64,000 bases of DNA from Nocardioides pinisoli (GCF_024199985.1 NZ_JANARS010000001.1:770198-834197); one strand, 5' to 3'; positions 8,641 to 17,363 are shown, counted from the first letter of the stretch. Translations and numbers: made by a program. The notes: generated by a model not told the origin, from the letters alone.

Positions 8641-9569
8641 GGGAGGCACACGGGACGGGGGTCCCCTCCCAGCCGCGATCGCGGAACACGGCCGCCATCC
8701 GGAGCGCGGTCCGGCAGGGGGTGGAGAAGACCTGCCGGTAGCGCAGCCGTGGCGCGACCCGTCCCCGAGCCAGGTCGTCGAGGTCGCGGTCGGCGTCGTC
8801 GTCCCGGGCCTCCGTCTCGTCGTGGAGGCGACTGTCCAGCTCGACGACCGCGTCGAGGTCGGCGTGCTCGGCGTCGCGGTACTGCCTGCCGTCCGCGGCG
8901 ACCACCGGCGCCTGCTGCGACGTGGGCTCGGGCAGGCGGTGCGGTCGCACGACCCGCGTGAGGTAGCCGTGCTCGAGGACGCTGTGCGTGCCCCGCTCGA
9001 GGTCGGCGAGGAGGTCGGTCAGCAGGACACGGCGACGCAGCCGTCCGCGCCGCTGCATCTCGTCCCGCAGCCGGCTCGCCACCGTGCGTCGCGCGCCGAC
9101 GACCGAGGCGAGGGCCGAGATGGCGGCGAGGTCGTCCGACGCACGGGTGGGCGACCTCCACGGCAGCCACCTCGAGCCGGACGCGTGGTGGCGCGAGGTT
9201 CCACTGCACCTTGTCGTCCAGCCCGCGCACCCGGTGGATCCGGATCCCGTCCTGCGGCGCGACCCGGCGGCTCCAGTCCACCGCAACGTGGATCGGGCCT
9301 CGAGGTGCAGCCTCCCGGCCGGGCTGGTGCAGCGCCGACTCGAGGTGCAACGCCGAGCGTCCGGCGTACAGGACGGCCGCCCAGCACCGCTGGGACCACG
9401 TCGGTGTCCCGGTGTGGGTGAGGTAGACCCCAGGGTGCATCGCGACGAGCTCGCGTCTGCGCAGCGAGGTCTCGACCTGGGCCTTCGTGTGCCGGGCCGC
9501 GAGCAGCTGGGCACGGGTGACGACGCCGTCCTGGTGGGCGATGAGGTGAGTGACGGCGTCGAGGCGCAT
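8603..9569 (-). pseudogene. DUF559-type endonuclease-like gene with +1 frameshift
   Basis: From ATG 9569 one frame encodes an AbiEi-like winged helix (MRLDAVTHLIAHQDGVVTRA; RRRELVAMHPGVYLT) up to EVAAVEVAH. The continuation, ASDDLAAISALASVVGARR and then HSVLEHGYL, ADLDAVVELDSRLHD, DRDLDDL and APRLRYRQVF, is in another frame that ends at 8603. Reading must skip one base near 9144-9151 (CCCACCCG on the coding strand), as if one C were inserted. Restored, the product would be about 322 residues with a Vsr/DUF559-like nuclease core (E...D...ELD). It could be a decayed gene, a sequencing error in a C run, or a programmed shift. Related repeats flank it. Confidence 0.75.
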
Positions 9570-9633
9570 GCCGTACGTCTGCCCCGGCCGCCGGCGGGCA
9601 ACCCCGGCCGCGTCGTGGCTGTGGACAGGACAG

Positions 9634-9693
9634 TGGGGAGGGTCGTCCTCGACATGTCGGGACGATGCTCCCCGCAGGGTCAGGACTTGCGGA
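9634..9693. repeat. Right flanking repeat of the frameshifted DUF559 gene
   Basis: This near-palindrome runs GGGGAGGGTCGTCC, then CGACATGTCG (9650-9659, perfect), then GGACGATGCTCCCC. It is a diverged direct copy of 8581-8640. It lies just upstream of the DUF559 start (9569) and at the 3' end of glnR (stop at 9680), so it could also serve as a glnR terminator. Confidence 0.6.
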
Positions 9694-10408
9694 CGCCCGT
9701 CGGGGAGGAGGCCGGGGAGTCGGCCGTGTCGCGCGAGGGCACGACGAAGCGGTAGCCGACGTTGCGGACGGTGCCGATGTGGTGCTCGTGCTCGGTGCCG
9801 AGCTTGGCGCGGAGGCGGCGGACGTGGACGTCGACGGTGCGGGTGCCGCCGAAGTAGTCGTAGCCCCAGACCTCCTGGAGCAGCTGCTCGCGGCTGAAGA
9901 CCCGGCCGGGGTGCTGGGCAAGGTACTTCAGGAGCTCGAACTCCTTGTAGGTGAGGTCGAGCGGGCGGCCGCCGATGCGGGCGGTGTAGGTCGCGTCGTC
10001 GACGACGACCTCACCGCGGTGGATGACGTGGGCGGCGGGGTCGTCGGGGGCGGCGGCGCCGGCGCGGCCGATCGCGAGGCGGATCCGGGCGTCGAGCTCG
10101 GCCGGGCCGCAGGTGTGCAGCACGACGTCGTCCATGCCCCAGTCGTGGGCGACGACGGCGAGGCCGCCCTCGGTGACGATGAGCAGGACCGGGGCGTCGG
10201 TGCCGGTGGTGCGGATCAGCCGGCAGAGGTCGCGCGCCGCGGCGAGGTCCTGGCGGCCGTCGACGAGGACGAGGTCGGACTCGGGGGCGTCGAGCAGGGC
10301 GCTGCCCTGGGCCGGGACGATCTTCACCGAGTGGGACAGCAGGGCCAGGCCCGGGAGCACCTCGGCGGAGGGTTGCAGCGCACCCGTGAGCAGCAGCAGT
10401 GCGCTCAT
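9680..10408 (-). CDS. glnR: Nitrogen-regulatory OmpR-type response regulator GlnR
   Basis: Starting at ATG 10408 ([20 protein letters not shown], with GAGGAGGG upstream) the 242-residue product closely follows Streptomyces GlnR as I recall it: the atypical receiver with [10 protein letters not shown] and [16 protein letters not shown], then the winged-helix domain [38 protein letters not shown] and RRLRAKLG, ending in VRNVGYRF. GlnR controls glutamine synthetase, ammonium transport and other nitrogen genes, and is an orphan regulator without a paired kinase; none is adjacent here. The 38 upstream residues of the longer frame overlap the divergent MoaD-like gene and are discarded. Confidence 0.93.
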   Translation of the reverse strand: MSALLLLTGALQPSAEVLPGLALLSHSVKIVPAQGSALLDAPESDLVLVDGRQDLAAARDLCRLIRTTGTDAPVLLIVTEGGLAVVAHDWGMDDVVLHTCGPAELDARIRLAIGRAGAAAPDDPAAHVIHRGEVVVDDATYTARIGGRPLDLTYKEFELLKYLAQHPGRVFSREQLLQEVWGYDYFGGTRTVDVHVRRLRAKLGTEHEHHIGTVRNVGYRFVVPSRDTADSPASSPTGVRKS

Positions 10409-10475
10409 CGCGGGGCCCTCCTCGCAGGCGGGGGATCGGCCGGGGGTCAGCCGGGGATGAGGAAGGATATCCCGC

Positions 10476-10775
10476 ATGAGCCACCCGACGGACCTCGAAC
10501 GGAGTCGTGAGACAGCGATCACCGTGCGCTACTGGGCGGGAGCCCGGGCCGCGGCCGGGACCGCCGAGGACACGTTCGTGACGGCGGGCGAGCTGAGCCT
10601 GGCCGACGTCGTCGCCCTCGTCCTGGAGCGTCACCCCGGCGAGCAGATGGCTCGCACCGTCGGCGTCTGCTCGGTGCTTCTCGGCGACCAGCCGGTCCGC
10701 TCGCAGGACCCCGCGGCTGTCGTCGTACGCCCTGGGGCGGTCGTCGAGCTGCTGCCTCCATTTGCCGGAGGGTGA
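10476..10775 (+). CDS. MoaD/ThiS-like sulfur carrier protein
   Basis: This 99-residue protein has an N-terminal [20 protein letters not shown] typical of MoaD, and it ends PFAGG, the C-terminal Gly-Gly that is thiocarboxylated in MoaD/ThiS sulfur carriers. It is divergent from glnR, 67 bp away. No moaE or moeB homologue is in the window, so the recipient of the sulfur (molybdopterin or another pathway) is open. The ATG follows AAGGATATCCCGC, which includes a weak Shine-Dalgarno. Confidence 0.85.
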   Translation: MSHPTDLERSRETAITVRYWAGARAAAGTAEDTFVTAGELSLADVVALVLERHPGEQMARTVGVCSVLLGDQPVRSQDPAAVVVRPGAVVELLPPFAGG

Positions 10776-10884
10776 GCGCAAGAAGGCAGTTATGCGGTAG
10801 AACTACGTTTCGACAGGCGCCCGACGGGGGATGGCCTGCGTGTCTGGTACGTCGCGTGCCGGCATGAGTCACAAAGGGGAAAGC

Positions 10885-13080
10885 ATGACAAGCACACACG
10901 GGGGAGCCTTCGTGCGCCTCGTCGCAGGCGGCACCGCCGCCGCGACGGCGTTCGCGGGTCTCGCGATCGGGCTGGCAGCGCCGGCCCACGCCGCGGTCAC
11001 GATCAGCGGCAACACCATCGACGCCGCGGGCAACTACGTCGACGGCTACGTCTTCGTCTACCGCGATGAGGACGGCGACGGCATCGTCGAGTCCTTCGAG
11101 TCCGACTTCGACCTGAGCGTGCTCACCCAGGGCGGTGCCTTCGACCTCGCCCTCGAGGACGGCATCTACAAGCTCGAGTTCTTCCCGACCTCGGGCTCGG
11201 ACGAGTACATCTCGGAGTACTACCGCGACAAGGCCGACATCGCGTCTGCCGACGTGATCACAGTCGCCGGCGCCGCGCAGGTCCTCCCGGCGTGGACGAT
11301 CGACTCGATCCCCACCGTCACCGGCACGGTCGCCACGACCGCCGGTCGCCCGGTGCGGGGCGCGAGCGTGCAGGCCTACGCCGCCGACGACAACGCCCTC
11401 CTCGCCACCGACACCACCAACGCCAGCGGCGCCTTCAGCATCGGCGCCCAGGAGGCCGTCAAGCTGCGGTTCTCCGGTAGCGACCCGGTGAGCGGCAAGT
11501 CGCTGGCCACCGAGTACTACTCCGACAAGGCCGACCTCGCCACCGCCGACGCCGTCGTGCCCGGCGCGAGCGTGGGCACCGTGACCCTGGCCCCCGGCGG
11601 CTCGATCTCCGGCCGCGTCGTCAGCGACGCAGCGGGCGTGCCCCTCAACCGGGTCGAGGTCTGCGCGGAGTCCAACTGCGACTACACCAACGGCGACGGC
11701 GTCTACACCATCGAGGGCGCGTCCACCGGCGCGCACGAGGTCTACTTCTACGACCCGATCGACGAGTTCCTCCCCGAGTACTACAACAACGTCGCGATCG
11801 ACGAGGACGGCGACCCGGTCTCGGACCCGATCATCGTCACCGTGGCTCCCGGCCAGGCCGTGACCGGCATCGACGCCGGCCTGGCGACGAAGTCGAAGCC
11901 CGCCCTCACCGGGGTGGACCTCAGCGGCACGGTCCGCGACCAGCTCGGCGGCATCGGCGTCGGCTACGACATCGTGGCCTACGACACCCCGGCCAACCCG
12001 CTCGACCGCAAGGAGGTCGCCCGGACGATCTCGAACCGCTCGGGTGGCTACGCCTTCACCACCCTCGACCGCATCGGCGGCGAGACCGAGTTCAAGATCG
12101 TCGTCGAGGGTGAGACCGCCCGCGAGGACGGCGACTTCGCGCGCCGTTCGATCTGGACCGGCCAGAAGTACGGCTACGACACCGCCACCGCGGTGTCGGC
12201 TGCCCCGCAGGTCATCGACTTCGTCCAGCCGGTCGCCGGTGGCATCGCCGGTGCGGTCACCAGCGAGGCGGGCGGCGCCCCCGAGGACCCCTACGTGGGC
12301 TTCCTCGACGCGGACGGCAACTTCACCTACGCCGCCGAGGAGTTCGAGGCGGACGGCACCTACGAGACCCGCAGCCTCTGGCCGGGCGAGTACAAGGCCC
12401 AGTTCGGCGCCTCGCGCCACGTCTCCGAGTGGTGGGACGACGCGGTCGCCGGCGAGGCGAAGACCATCACGGTCAAGCCCGGCCAGGTCGTGACCGGCAT
12501 CTCCGCCGCGCTCGCCGCGGGCGTGAAGGCCGTCGAGCGTCCGACCATCGAGGGTGACGCGTGGGTCAAGAAGACCATCCGCCTCGACAAGGGCGTGTGG
12601 ACCCAGATGGCCGACAACGAGTTCACCTACGAGTGGCTCGTCAAGGGCGCCGTGATCGCCACCGGCCCGTCGCTCAAGCTCACCAAGAAGCACCTCGGCG
12701 ACAAGATCACCGGCCGCGTCACCAACGACATCGGCTTCACGCAGGGCCAGGCGATCACCAAGGCGACCTACAAGGTCGGCTACAAGCCCAAGGTCAAGGC
12801 CAAGGTCTCCAAGAAGTCGGCCGCGATCACGCTGAAGGTCAAGCCCCTCAAGGCCAAGAAGGTCAAGGCCACCGTCACCGTCTTCGAGAACGTCGGCGTC
12901 AAGAAGAACGGCGAGGACAAGCTCAAGAAGCTCGGCAAGGCCAAGATCAAGAAGGGCAAGGGCGTCGTCCGCTTCAAGAAGGCGCTCGGCAAGGGCAAGC
13001 ACAAGCTCGTCTTCACCGTGAAGGGCAAGGGCAAGGTCGGCTCCGGCGACATCATGAAGAAGGTCAAGATCAAGCGCTGA
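10885..13080 (+). CDS. Large secreted protein with carboxypeptidase-regulatory-like repeats
   Basis: The 731-residue product starts at ATG 10885 (AAAGGGGAAAGC upstream). A signal peptide ends AAPAHA. The body holds several Ser/Gly-rich beta-sandwich units of the CarboxypepD-regulatory type, each with a GTV or GRVVSD opening, a G.Y.I turn and a closing VTVAPGQAVTGI or ITVKPGQVVTGI; EYYRDKADIASAD and EYYSDKADLATAD mark two close copies. The last 100 or so residues are strongly basic (KPKVKAKVSKKSAA; LKAKKVKATV), resembling cell-surface anchoring or polyanion-binding tails. No catalytic domain is visible. A strong terminator follows, so it is monocistronic. Confidence 0.85.
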   Translation: MTSTHGGAFVRLVAGGTAAATAFAGLAIGLAAPAHAAVTISGNTIDAAGNYVDGYVFVYRDEDGDGIVESFESDFDLSVLTQGGAFDLALEDGIYKLEFFPTSGSDEYISEYYRDKADIASADVITVAGAAQVLPAWTIDSIPTVTGTVATTAGRPVRGASVQAYAADDNALLATDTTNASGAFSIGAQEAVKLRFSGSDPVSGKSLATEYYSDKADLATADAVVPGASVGTVTLAPGGSISGRVVSDAAGVPLNRVEVCAESNCDYTNGDGVYTIEGASTGAHEVYFYDPIDEFLPEYYNNVAIDEDGDPVSDPIIVTVAPGQAVTGIDAGLATKSKPALTGVDLSGTVRDQLGGIGVGYDIVAYDTPANPLDRKEVARTISNRSGGYAFTTLDRIGGETEFKIVVEGETAREDGDFARRSIWTGQKYGYDTATAVSAAPQVIDFVQPVAGGIAGAVTSEAGGAPEDPYVGFLDADGNFTYAAEEFEADGTYETRSLWPGEYKAQFGASRHVSEWWDDAVAGEAKTITVKPGQVVTGISAALAAGVKAVERPTIEGDAWVKKTIRLDKGVWTQMADNEFTYEWLVKGAVIATGPSLKLTKKHLGDKITGRVTNDIGFTQGQAITKATYKVGYKPKVKAKVSKKSAAITLKVKPLKAKKVKATVTVFENVGVKKNGEDKLKKLGKAKIKKGKGVVRFKKALGKGKHKLVFTVKGKGKVGSGDIMKKVKIKR

Positions 13081-13127
13081 CCCTCTGCGCCGCTCCACCT
13101 GCTCCACTGCACCACCTGCTCGACCAC

Positions 13128-13159
13128 GCGAGGCCCCGGGATCCGTCCCGGGGCCTCGC
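13128..13159 (+). terminator. Rho-independent-like hairpin after the secreted-protein gene
   Basis: GCGAGGCCCCGGG (13128-13140) pairs perfectly with CCCGGGGCCTCGC (13147-13159) across a 6-nt loop. There is no long T run, as is common in high-GC actinobacteria. Confidence 0.85.
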
Positions 13160-13212
13160 TCCGTCTCCAGCCGCGCCGGAACAAATCGGCCGACCCGCGT
13201 CGTTGCGCCGGT

Positions 13213-13713
13213 GTGAGCACCGGAGCCTGGATCGTCGTCGCTGCCGCCGCGCTGGCGCTGGCCGTCGGGCTCTGGCGTGCCGCGACCGACGGCCGCTTCC
13301 GCGGCACCCACGTCGTACGCACTCCCGCAGGTCGCGACGAGACCTCCCCCGCGTCGTCGGCCGAGGCCGCCCCCGCCGCCGCGTCGGACGAGGCGAGCGT
13401 CGCGCGGCCCGGCGCCGACCTGGTCGCTGCGGTCGGCGAGCAGCTGGGGGAGCGGGCGACGCTGCTGCAGTTCTCCAGCGCGTTCTGCGCGCCGTGCCGC
13501 GCCACCCGACGGGTGCTGGGCGAGGTGACCGGACTGGTCGAGGGCGTCACGCACGTCGAGATCGACGCCGAGCACCACCTCGAGGCGACCCGCACCCTCG
13601 GCGTCCTCCGCACCCCCACCACGATCGTGCTCGACGCGTCCGGCGTCGAGGTGACCCGTGCGACCGGGGCGCCCTCCCGCGACCAGGTCCTGACCGCGCT
13701 CGCCCGCGTCTGA
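13213..13713 (+). CDS. Membrane-anchored thioredoxin-like protein
   Basis: This 166-residue product begins with GTG 13213. An N-terminal hydrophobic segment (AWIVVAAAALALAVGLW) should anchor it in the membrane, followed by an Ala/Glu-rich linker and a thioredoxin fold with LLQFSSAFCAPCRATRRVL: the redox pair is Cys-Ala-Pro-Cys. The cis-proline region VLRTPTTIVLDASG is present. The role is probably disulfide exchange at the membrane. It sits just upstream of the sulfurtransferase operon, but a separate promoter lies between them. Confidence 0.85.
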   Translation: MSTGAWIVVAAAALALAVGLWRAATDGRFRGTHVVRTPAGRDETSPASSAEAAPAAASDEASVARPGADLVAAVGEQLGERATLLQFSSAFCAPCRATRRVLGEVTGLVEGVTHVEIDAEHHLEATRTLGVLRTPTTIVLDASGVEVTRATGAPSRDQVLTALARV

Positions 13714-13777
13714 TCTCAGGATATGGATGGGTGGGCCACATGGTGAGACGCAGCGGAGCATCAGCCCACCGAGCCCC

Positions 13778-13790
13778 TAGGGTCGTCGTC
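13778..13790 (+). promoter_or_regulatory. -10 box for a leaderless Cys leader peptide
   Basis: TAGGGT at 13778-13783 is 7 nt from ATG 13791, the same spacing seen before many start codons in this window. The operon transcript would therefore begin with the leader-peptide ORF. Confidence 0.55.
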
Positions 13791-13868
13791 ATGTCCTCGA
13801 CCATGCTCACCAAGCGCCGCGCAGTGGACCACTGCCGCGTGCGCTCGGCGCTGTGTCGAATGTCGTAG
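13791..13868 (+). CDS. Cys-containing leader peptide of the sulfur operon
   Basis: A 25-codon ORF whose product includes RRAVDHCRVRSALCR, with two Cys codons. Short leaders of this TKRR.VD.CRV...LC type are annotated as putative leader peptides before actinobacterial sulfur genes, where translation of Cys codons is proposed to sense cysteine. The ORF also contains the perfect stem GCAGTGG-A-CCACTGC (13821-13835). DUF4395, sulfurtransferase and DUF1416 genes follow. Confidence 0.7.
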   Translation: MSSTMLTKRRAVDHCRVRSALCRMS

Positions 13869-13869
13869 C

Positions 13870-13963
13870 GGTCCCACCGCTCGCCTGAGCCCTCCGTCCG
13901 GCCTGTCGTCGCCGGACCGCGCTCGGCCCCGTGGGACCCGTGCGCCGGGCCTCGTCCTGGCGC
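13870..13963 (+). promoter_or_regulatory. Candidate attenuator between leader peptide and DUF4395
   Basis: GGTCCCAC (13870-13877) can pair with GTGGGACC (13931-13938), enclosing a hairpin GTCCGGC (13896-13902) / GCCGGAC (13911-13917). A further stem GCGCC (13942-13946) / GGCGC (13959-13963) follows before the Shine-Dalgarno CAGGAGAG. This layout suits ribosome-dependent attenuation controlled by stalling on the leader's Cys codons. It was drawn by eye, with no folding energies. Confidence 0.45.
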
Positions 13964-14001
13964 GTCCGGCCCCCGCCGTGCCGACCGACCTCAGGAGAGA
14001 C

Positions 14002-14484
14002 ATGACCACCACCGCCACGCCCAGACCCGCACAGGGTCCCGGCGCCCCCCTCCGTCCGGAGGGCGCGATCGACCCCCGCGCCCCGCAGCTCGCCGCCGCC
14101 CTGACCGCCGTCGTCCTGGTGGCCGTGCTGCTGCTGCCCACGCCGTACGCCGCCGGGCTGCTCGCCGTGCAGACGGCGCTGTTCGCCGTGGGCGCGGTGC
14201 GCGGGGTGCAGGCCACGCCGCACGCCTGGCTCTTCCGCACGCTGGTCCGCCCGCGGCTGGCACCGCCCACCGAGTGGGAGGCCCCCGAGCCGCCGCGCTT
14301 CGCCCAGGCCGTGGGCCTCGCGTTCGCGCTCGTCGGGCTGGTCGCCTTCGCGGCCGGCGCCACCGTGGTCGCCCAGGTCGCGGTCGGTCTCGCGCTCGTG
14401 GCCGCCCTGCTCAACGCCGTCTTCGCCTTCTGCCTGGGATGCGAGGTCTACCTGCTCGTCCGCCGCTTCATCGCCACCGCCTGA
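14002..14484 (+). CDS. DUF4395 integral membrane protein
   Basis: The 160-residue product starts at ATG 14002 behind CAGGAGAGAC. It has four hydrophobic helices (LAAALTAVVLVAVLLLP, GLLAVQTALFAVG, and two near the end) with a C-terminal FCLGCEVYLLVRRF carrying a conserved-looking Cys. DUF4395 proteins occur beside sulfurtransferases; a role in moving sulfur compounds is plausible but unproven. It is the first structural gene of the sulfurtransferase operon. Confidence 0.85.
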   Translation: MTTTATPRPAQGPGAPLRPEGAIDPRAPQLAAALTAVVLVAVLLLPTPYAAGLLAVQTALFAVGAVRGVQATPHAWLFRTLVRPRLAPPTEWEAPEPPRFAQAVGLAFALVGLVAFAAGATVVAQVAVGLALVAALLNAVFAFCLGCEVYLLVRRFIATA

Positions 14485-14517
14485 CACGACTGTTCATCAC
14501 ACAAGGAGCACACCACC

Positions 14518-15381
14518 ATGAGCCGCGAGAACTCGCTCGTCACCGCCCAGTGGGTCGAGGACAACCTCGACACCGACGGCGTCGTCCTCATCGAGGTCGA
14601 CGAGGACACCACCGCCTACGACAAGGGCCACATCCGGGGAGCCATCAAGCTCGACTGGACCACCGACCTCCAGGACCAGGTCCGCCGCGACTTCGTCAAC
14701 AAGGAGCAGTTCGAGGCGCTGCTGTCCGAGCGCGGCGTCAGCAACGACGACACCGTCGTGCTCTACGGCGGCAACAACAACTGGTTCGCCGCCTACGCCT
14801 ACTGGTACTTCAAGCTCTACGGCCACGAGGACGTCAAGCTCCTCGACGGCGGCCGCAAGAAGTGGGAGCTCGACTCCCGCGAGCTGACCGACGAGCTGCC
14901 CACCCGCGAGAAGACGTCGTACACCGCGAAGGAGCAGGACACCTCCATCCGCGCCTTCCGCGACGAGGTCGTCGCCGCGATCGGCACGCAGAACCTCGTC
15001 GACGTGCGCAGCCCCGACGAGTACGCCGGCCGGCTGCTCGCCCCGGCCCACCTCCCGCAGGAGCAGGCCCAGCGCGCCGGTCACGTCCCGACCTCGGTCA
15101 ACGTGCCGTGGAGCAAGAACGCCAACGACGACGGCACCTTCAAGTCCGACGACGAGCTCGCCGCGCTCTACGACGAGGTCGGCTTCGACATCGACAAGGA
15201 CACCATCGCGCTGTGCCGCATCGGTGAGCGCTCGTCGCTCACGTGGTTCGTGCTGACCGAGCTCCTCGGCCGCAAGAACGTGAAGAACTACGACGGCTCG
15301 TGGACCGAGTACGGCTCGCTGGTCGGCGTCCCGGTCGCCCTCGGCGACGAGCCCGGCAGCGCTGACGGGAAGGGCAACTGA
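14518..15381 (+). CDS. sseA: Thiosulfate sulfurtransferase (rhodanese), SseA/CysA2 type
   Basis: A 287-residue protein with two rhodanese domains: an inactive N-terminal half (VVLIEVDEDTTAYDKGHI; VVLYGGNNNWFAAYAYW) and a catalytic half with DVRSPDEYAGR and the active loop CRIGERS (Cys233). It transfers sulfane sulfur from thiosulfate to a thiophilic acceptor. It is very close to the actinobacterial SseA/CysA2 pattern. ATG 14518 has AAGGAG upstream, and DUF1416 follows one base after its stop. Confidence 0.93.
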   Translation: MSRENSLVTAQWVEDNLDTDGVVLIEVDEDTTAYDKGHIRGAIKLDWTTDLQDQVRRDFVNKEQFEALLSERGVSNDDTVVLYGGNNNWFAAYAYWYFKLYGHEDVKLLDGGRKKWELDSRELTDELPTREKTSYTAKEQDTSIRAFRDEVVAAIGTQNLVDVRSPDEYAGRLLAPAHLPQEQAQRAGHVPTSVNVPWSKNANDDGTFKSDDELAALYDEVGFDIDKDTIALCRIGERSSLTWFVLTELLGRKNVKNYDGSWTEYGSLVGVPVALGDEPGSADGKGN

Positions 15382-15382
15382 C

Positions 15383-15688
15383 ATGTGCGGAGCCAAGGAG
15401 GGCGGCCTGTCGCTCGACGGCGTCAACGTCGCCAAGGAAGCGGTGATCCAGGGCCAGGTGCTGCGCGCCGGCGACGAGCCGGTCGCCAACGCGTACGTCC
15501 GGCTGCTCGACCGCAGCGGCGAGTTCACCGCGGAGGTGCCGACGTCCGCGACGGGTCACTTCCGCTTCTTCGCCGGTGACGGCGAGTGGACCCTGCGGAC
15601 GCTCGCGCCGAAGGCCGAGCCGGTCGACACCCGCGTCGTCGCCGCGACCGGGTCCGTCGCCGAGGTGCAGGTGCTCGTCAGCGCCTGA
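15383..15688 (+). CDS. DUF1416 family protein
   Basis: This 101-residue protein begins MCGAKEGGLSLDGVNVAKE, the usual DUF1416 opening with its conserved Cys2, and continues as a transthyretin-like beta sandwich (VLRAGDEPVANAYVRLLD; GHFRFFAGDGEWTLR). The function is unknown; it is nearly always paired with SseA-type sulfurtransferases and may be a carrier or partner. It is translationally coupled to sseA (1-nt gap) and is last in the operon. Confidence 0.9.
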   Translation: MCGAKEGGLSLDGVNVAKEAVIQGQVLRAGDEPVANAYVRLLDRSGEFTAEVPTSATGHFRFFAGDGEWTLRTLAPKAEPVDTRVVAATGSVAEVQVLVSA

Positions 15689-15721
15689 CCCCAGCCTGGA
15701 CGGCTCACTGGTCCAGACCAC

Positions 15722-15766
15722 GAGAGGGACGCTCCGCGCGCTCAGCGCGGGGCGTTCCTCTCATTT
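15722..15766 (+). terminator. Strong hairpin terminator of the sulfurtransferase operon
   Basis: GAGAGGGACGCTCCGCGC pairs with GCGCGGGGCGTTCCTCTC around a short GCTCA loop (15722-15762), followed by ATTTT. It is a long stem with two small mismatches and a T run. Confidence 0.9.
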
Positions 15767-15875
15767 TCGCCACTGTTCTCCCACACCCGAGGCAGCCGCG
15801 CCGCTCACGTCCTACCGTGGCAGCTCGGGCTGTCTGCCATGTCTTGGGCTGTGTCGGGAAGAGCGGAGGTGCGTG

Positions 15876-17363
15876 ATGGTCGCTGAGATCGCTCCCGCGC
15901 CCGCGCTCGAGACCGACGAGCTCTGGCGCCTGACGATGGAGCACTCGCCGGTCGGGATGGCCATCGTGACACCGACGGGCGCGTTCCTGACGGCCAACGT
16001 CGCGCTGTGCGACATGCTCGGTCACGAGGCCGACGTGCTCATCACGAAGTCCTTCCAGGACATCACCCACCCCGCGGACCTCGACACCGACCTGCGGCTC
16101 TTCCAGCAGACGCTGGCGGGCGAGATCAGCTCCTACCGGATCACCAAGCGCTACCTCCGTGCCGACGGCAGCACGCTGGTCGGCGACCTCTCCGTCGCGC
16201 TGTTGCGCGACGCGATGGGCACCCCGATCCACTTCATCTCCCAGATCGTCGACCTCAGCGAGCGCCAGGCGTTCGTCGACCGGCTCGACGCGGCGGAGGC
16301 CGCGGCGGAGGCGGAGCGTCGTACGGCCCAGGCGGTCTTCGAGGGCGTCGCCGTCGGGCTCCTGCAGATCGACGCCCAGGGCCGCTACGTCGCCACCAAC
16401 GGCCGGCACCGCGAGTTCCTCGACCTCGCCTTCCCCGAGGGCCACCGCGGCAGGGCGGGACAGCTCGGCTTCGCCTACGACGCCGACCAGCAGCCGCTCG
16501 ACCACGACGACATGCCGTCGGTGCGGGCCTCGCGCGGCGAGGAGTTCGACGACGTACGCGTGTGGGTGGGCAAGGACCCGCACGCGCGCCGCGCGCTGTC
16601 GGTCTCCGCGCGCCGCGTGCTCGACCGCGCGGGCGAGCTGACCGGCGCCGTGCTGGCCTACCACGACATCACCGACTCAGTTCGTGCGATGGCCGTCAAG
16701 GACGAGTTCGTCTCGACGATCTCCCACGAGCTCCGCACGCCGCTCACGGCGGCGCTGGCCTACCTCGAGCTGCTCGACGAGTCGACCGACGTCAGCCCCG
16801 AGGGCCACCAGCAGGTGACCGCGGCGCGGCGCAACATGCTGCGGCTCTCGCACCTGGTCGCCGACCTCCTCTTCACCACGCGCGTCTCGGCCGGCTCGCC
16901 GCTGGTCGACCCCTACCGCGTCGACCTCGCCGTCCTGCTGTGCGAGGCGGTCGACGCGGCCTCGCTCGACGCCGACAACCGGGGTGTGCGCCTGGTCAGC
17001 CGGGTGCCGGACTCCCTGCCGGCCGACGCCGACGGGATGCGCCTGCGCCAGGTCTTCGACAACCTCCTCGACAACGCCGTCTCCTACAGCACCACGGGCG
17101 GCGTGGTCACCGTCGACCTCGGCGTCCGCGAGGGGCACGTGGTGCTCACGATCACCGACGAGGGCACCGGCATCGACGCGGCCGAGCTGGAGCAGGTGTT
17201 CGGCCGGTTCTACCGCGGCGAGAACGCCCGGCGCCTCCACATCGCAGGCACCGGCCTGGGCCTCACCATCGTGCGCAGCATCGTCGAGGCCCACGGCGGC
17301 GTGGTGTCGCTCGAGAGCACGCTCGGCGAGGGCACCAGCGTCTGCGTCATGCTGCCCCGCTAG
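15876..17363 (+). CDS. PAS-domain sensor histidine kinase
   Basis: The 495-residue protein starts at ATG 15876 (GGAGG upstream). It has no membrane segment. Two PAS domains (residues about 15-130 and 145-270; MEHSPVGMAIVTPTGAFL and FEGVAVGLLQIDAQGRYV) precede a HisKA helix with SHELRTPLTAALAYLELL (His284) and a HATPase domain (DNLLDNAVSYS, DEGTGI, GTGLGLTIV). It is a cytosolic sensor of unknown input. No response regulator is adjacent, so it is an orphan here. It converges on the next gene with a 13-bp gap. Confidence 0.92.
   Translation: MVAEIAPAPALETDELWRLTMEHSPVGMAIVTPTGAFLTANVALCDMLGHEADVLITKSFQDITHPADLDTDLRLFQQTLAGEISSYRITKRYLRADGSTLVGDLSVALLRDAMGTPIHFISQIVDLSERQAFVDRLDAAEAAAEAERRTAQAVFEGVAVGLLQIDAQGRYVATNGRHREFLDLAFPEGHRGRAGQLGFAYDADQQPLDHDDMPSVRASRGEEFDDVRVWVGKDPHARRALSVSARRVLDRAGELTGAVLAYHDITDSVRAMAVKDEFVSTISHELRTPLTAALAYLELLDESTDVSPEGHQQVTAARRNMLRLSHLVADLLFTTRVSAGSPLVDPYRVDLAVLLCEAVDAASLDADNRGVRLVSRVPDSLPADADGMRLRQVFDNLLDNAVSYSTTGGVVTVDLGVREGHVVLTITDEGTGIDAAELEQVFGRFYRGENARRLHIAGTGLGLTIVRSIVEAHGGVVSLESTLGEGTSVCVMLPR

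Noticed and set aside
10519..13761. 1080-residue open frame on the - strand
   Set aside because: It is antisense to the secreted-protein gene, low in complexity (Gly/Asp/Arg/Val-rich) and lacks any domain. Long antisense frames are expected at this GC content.
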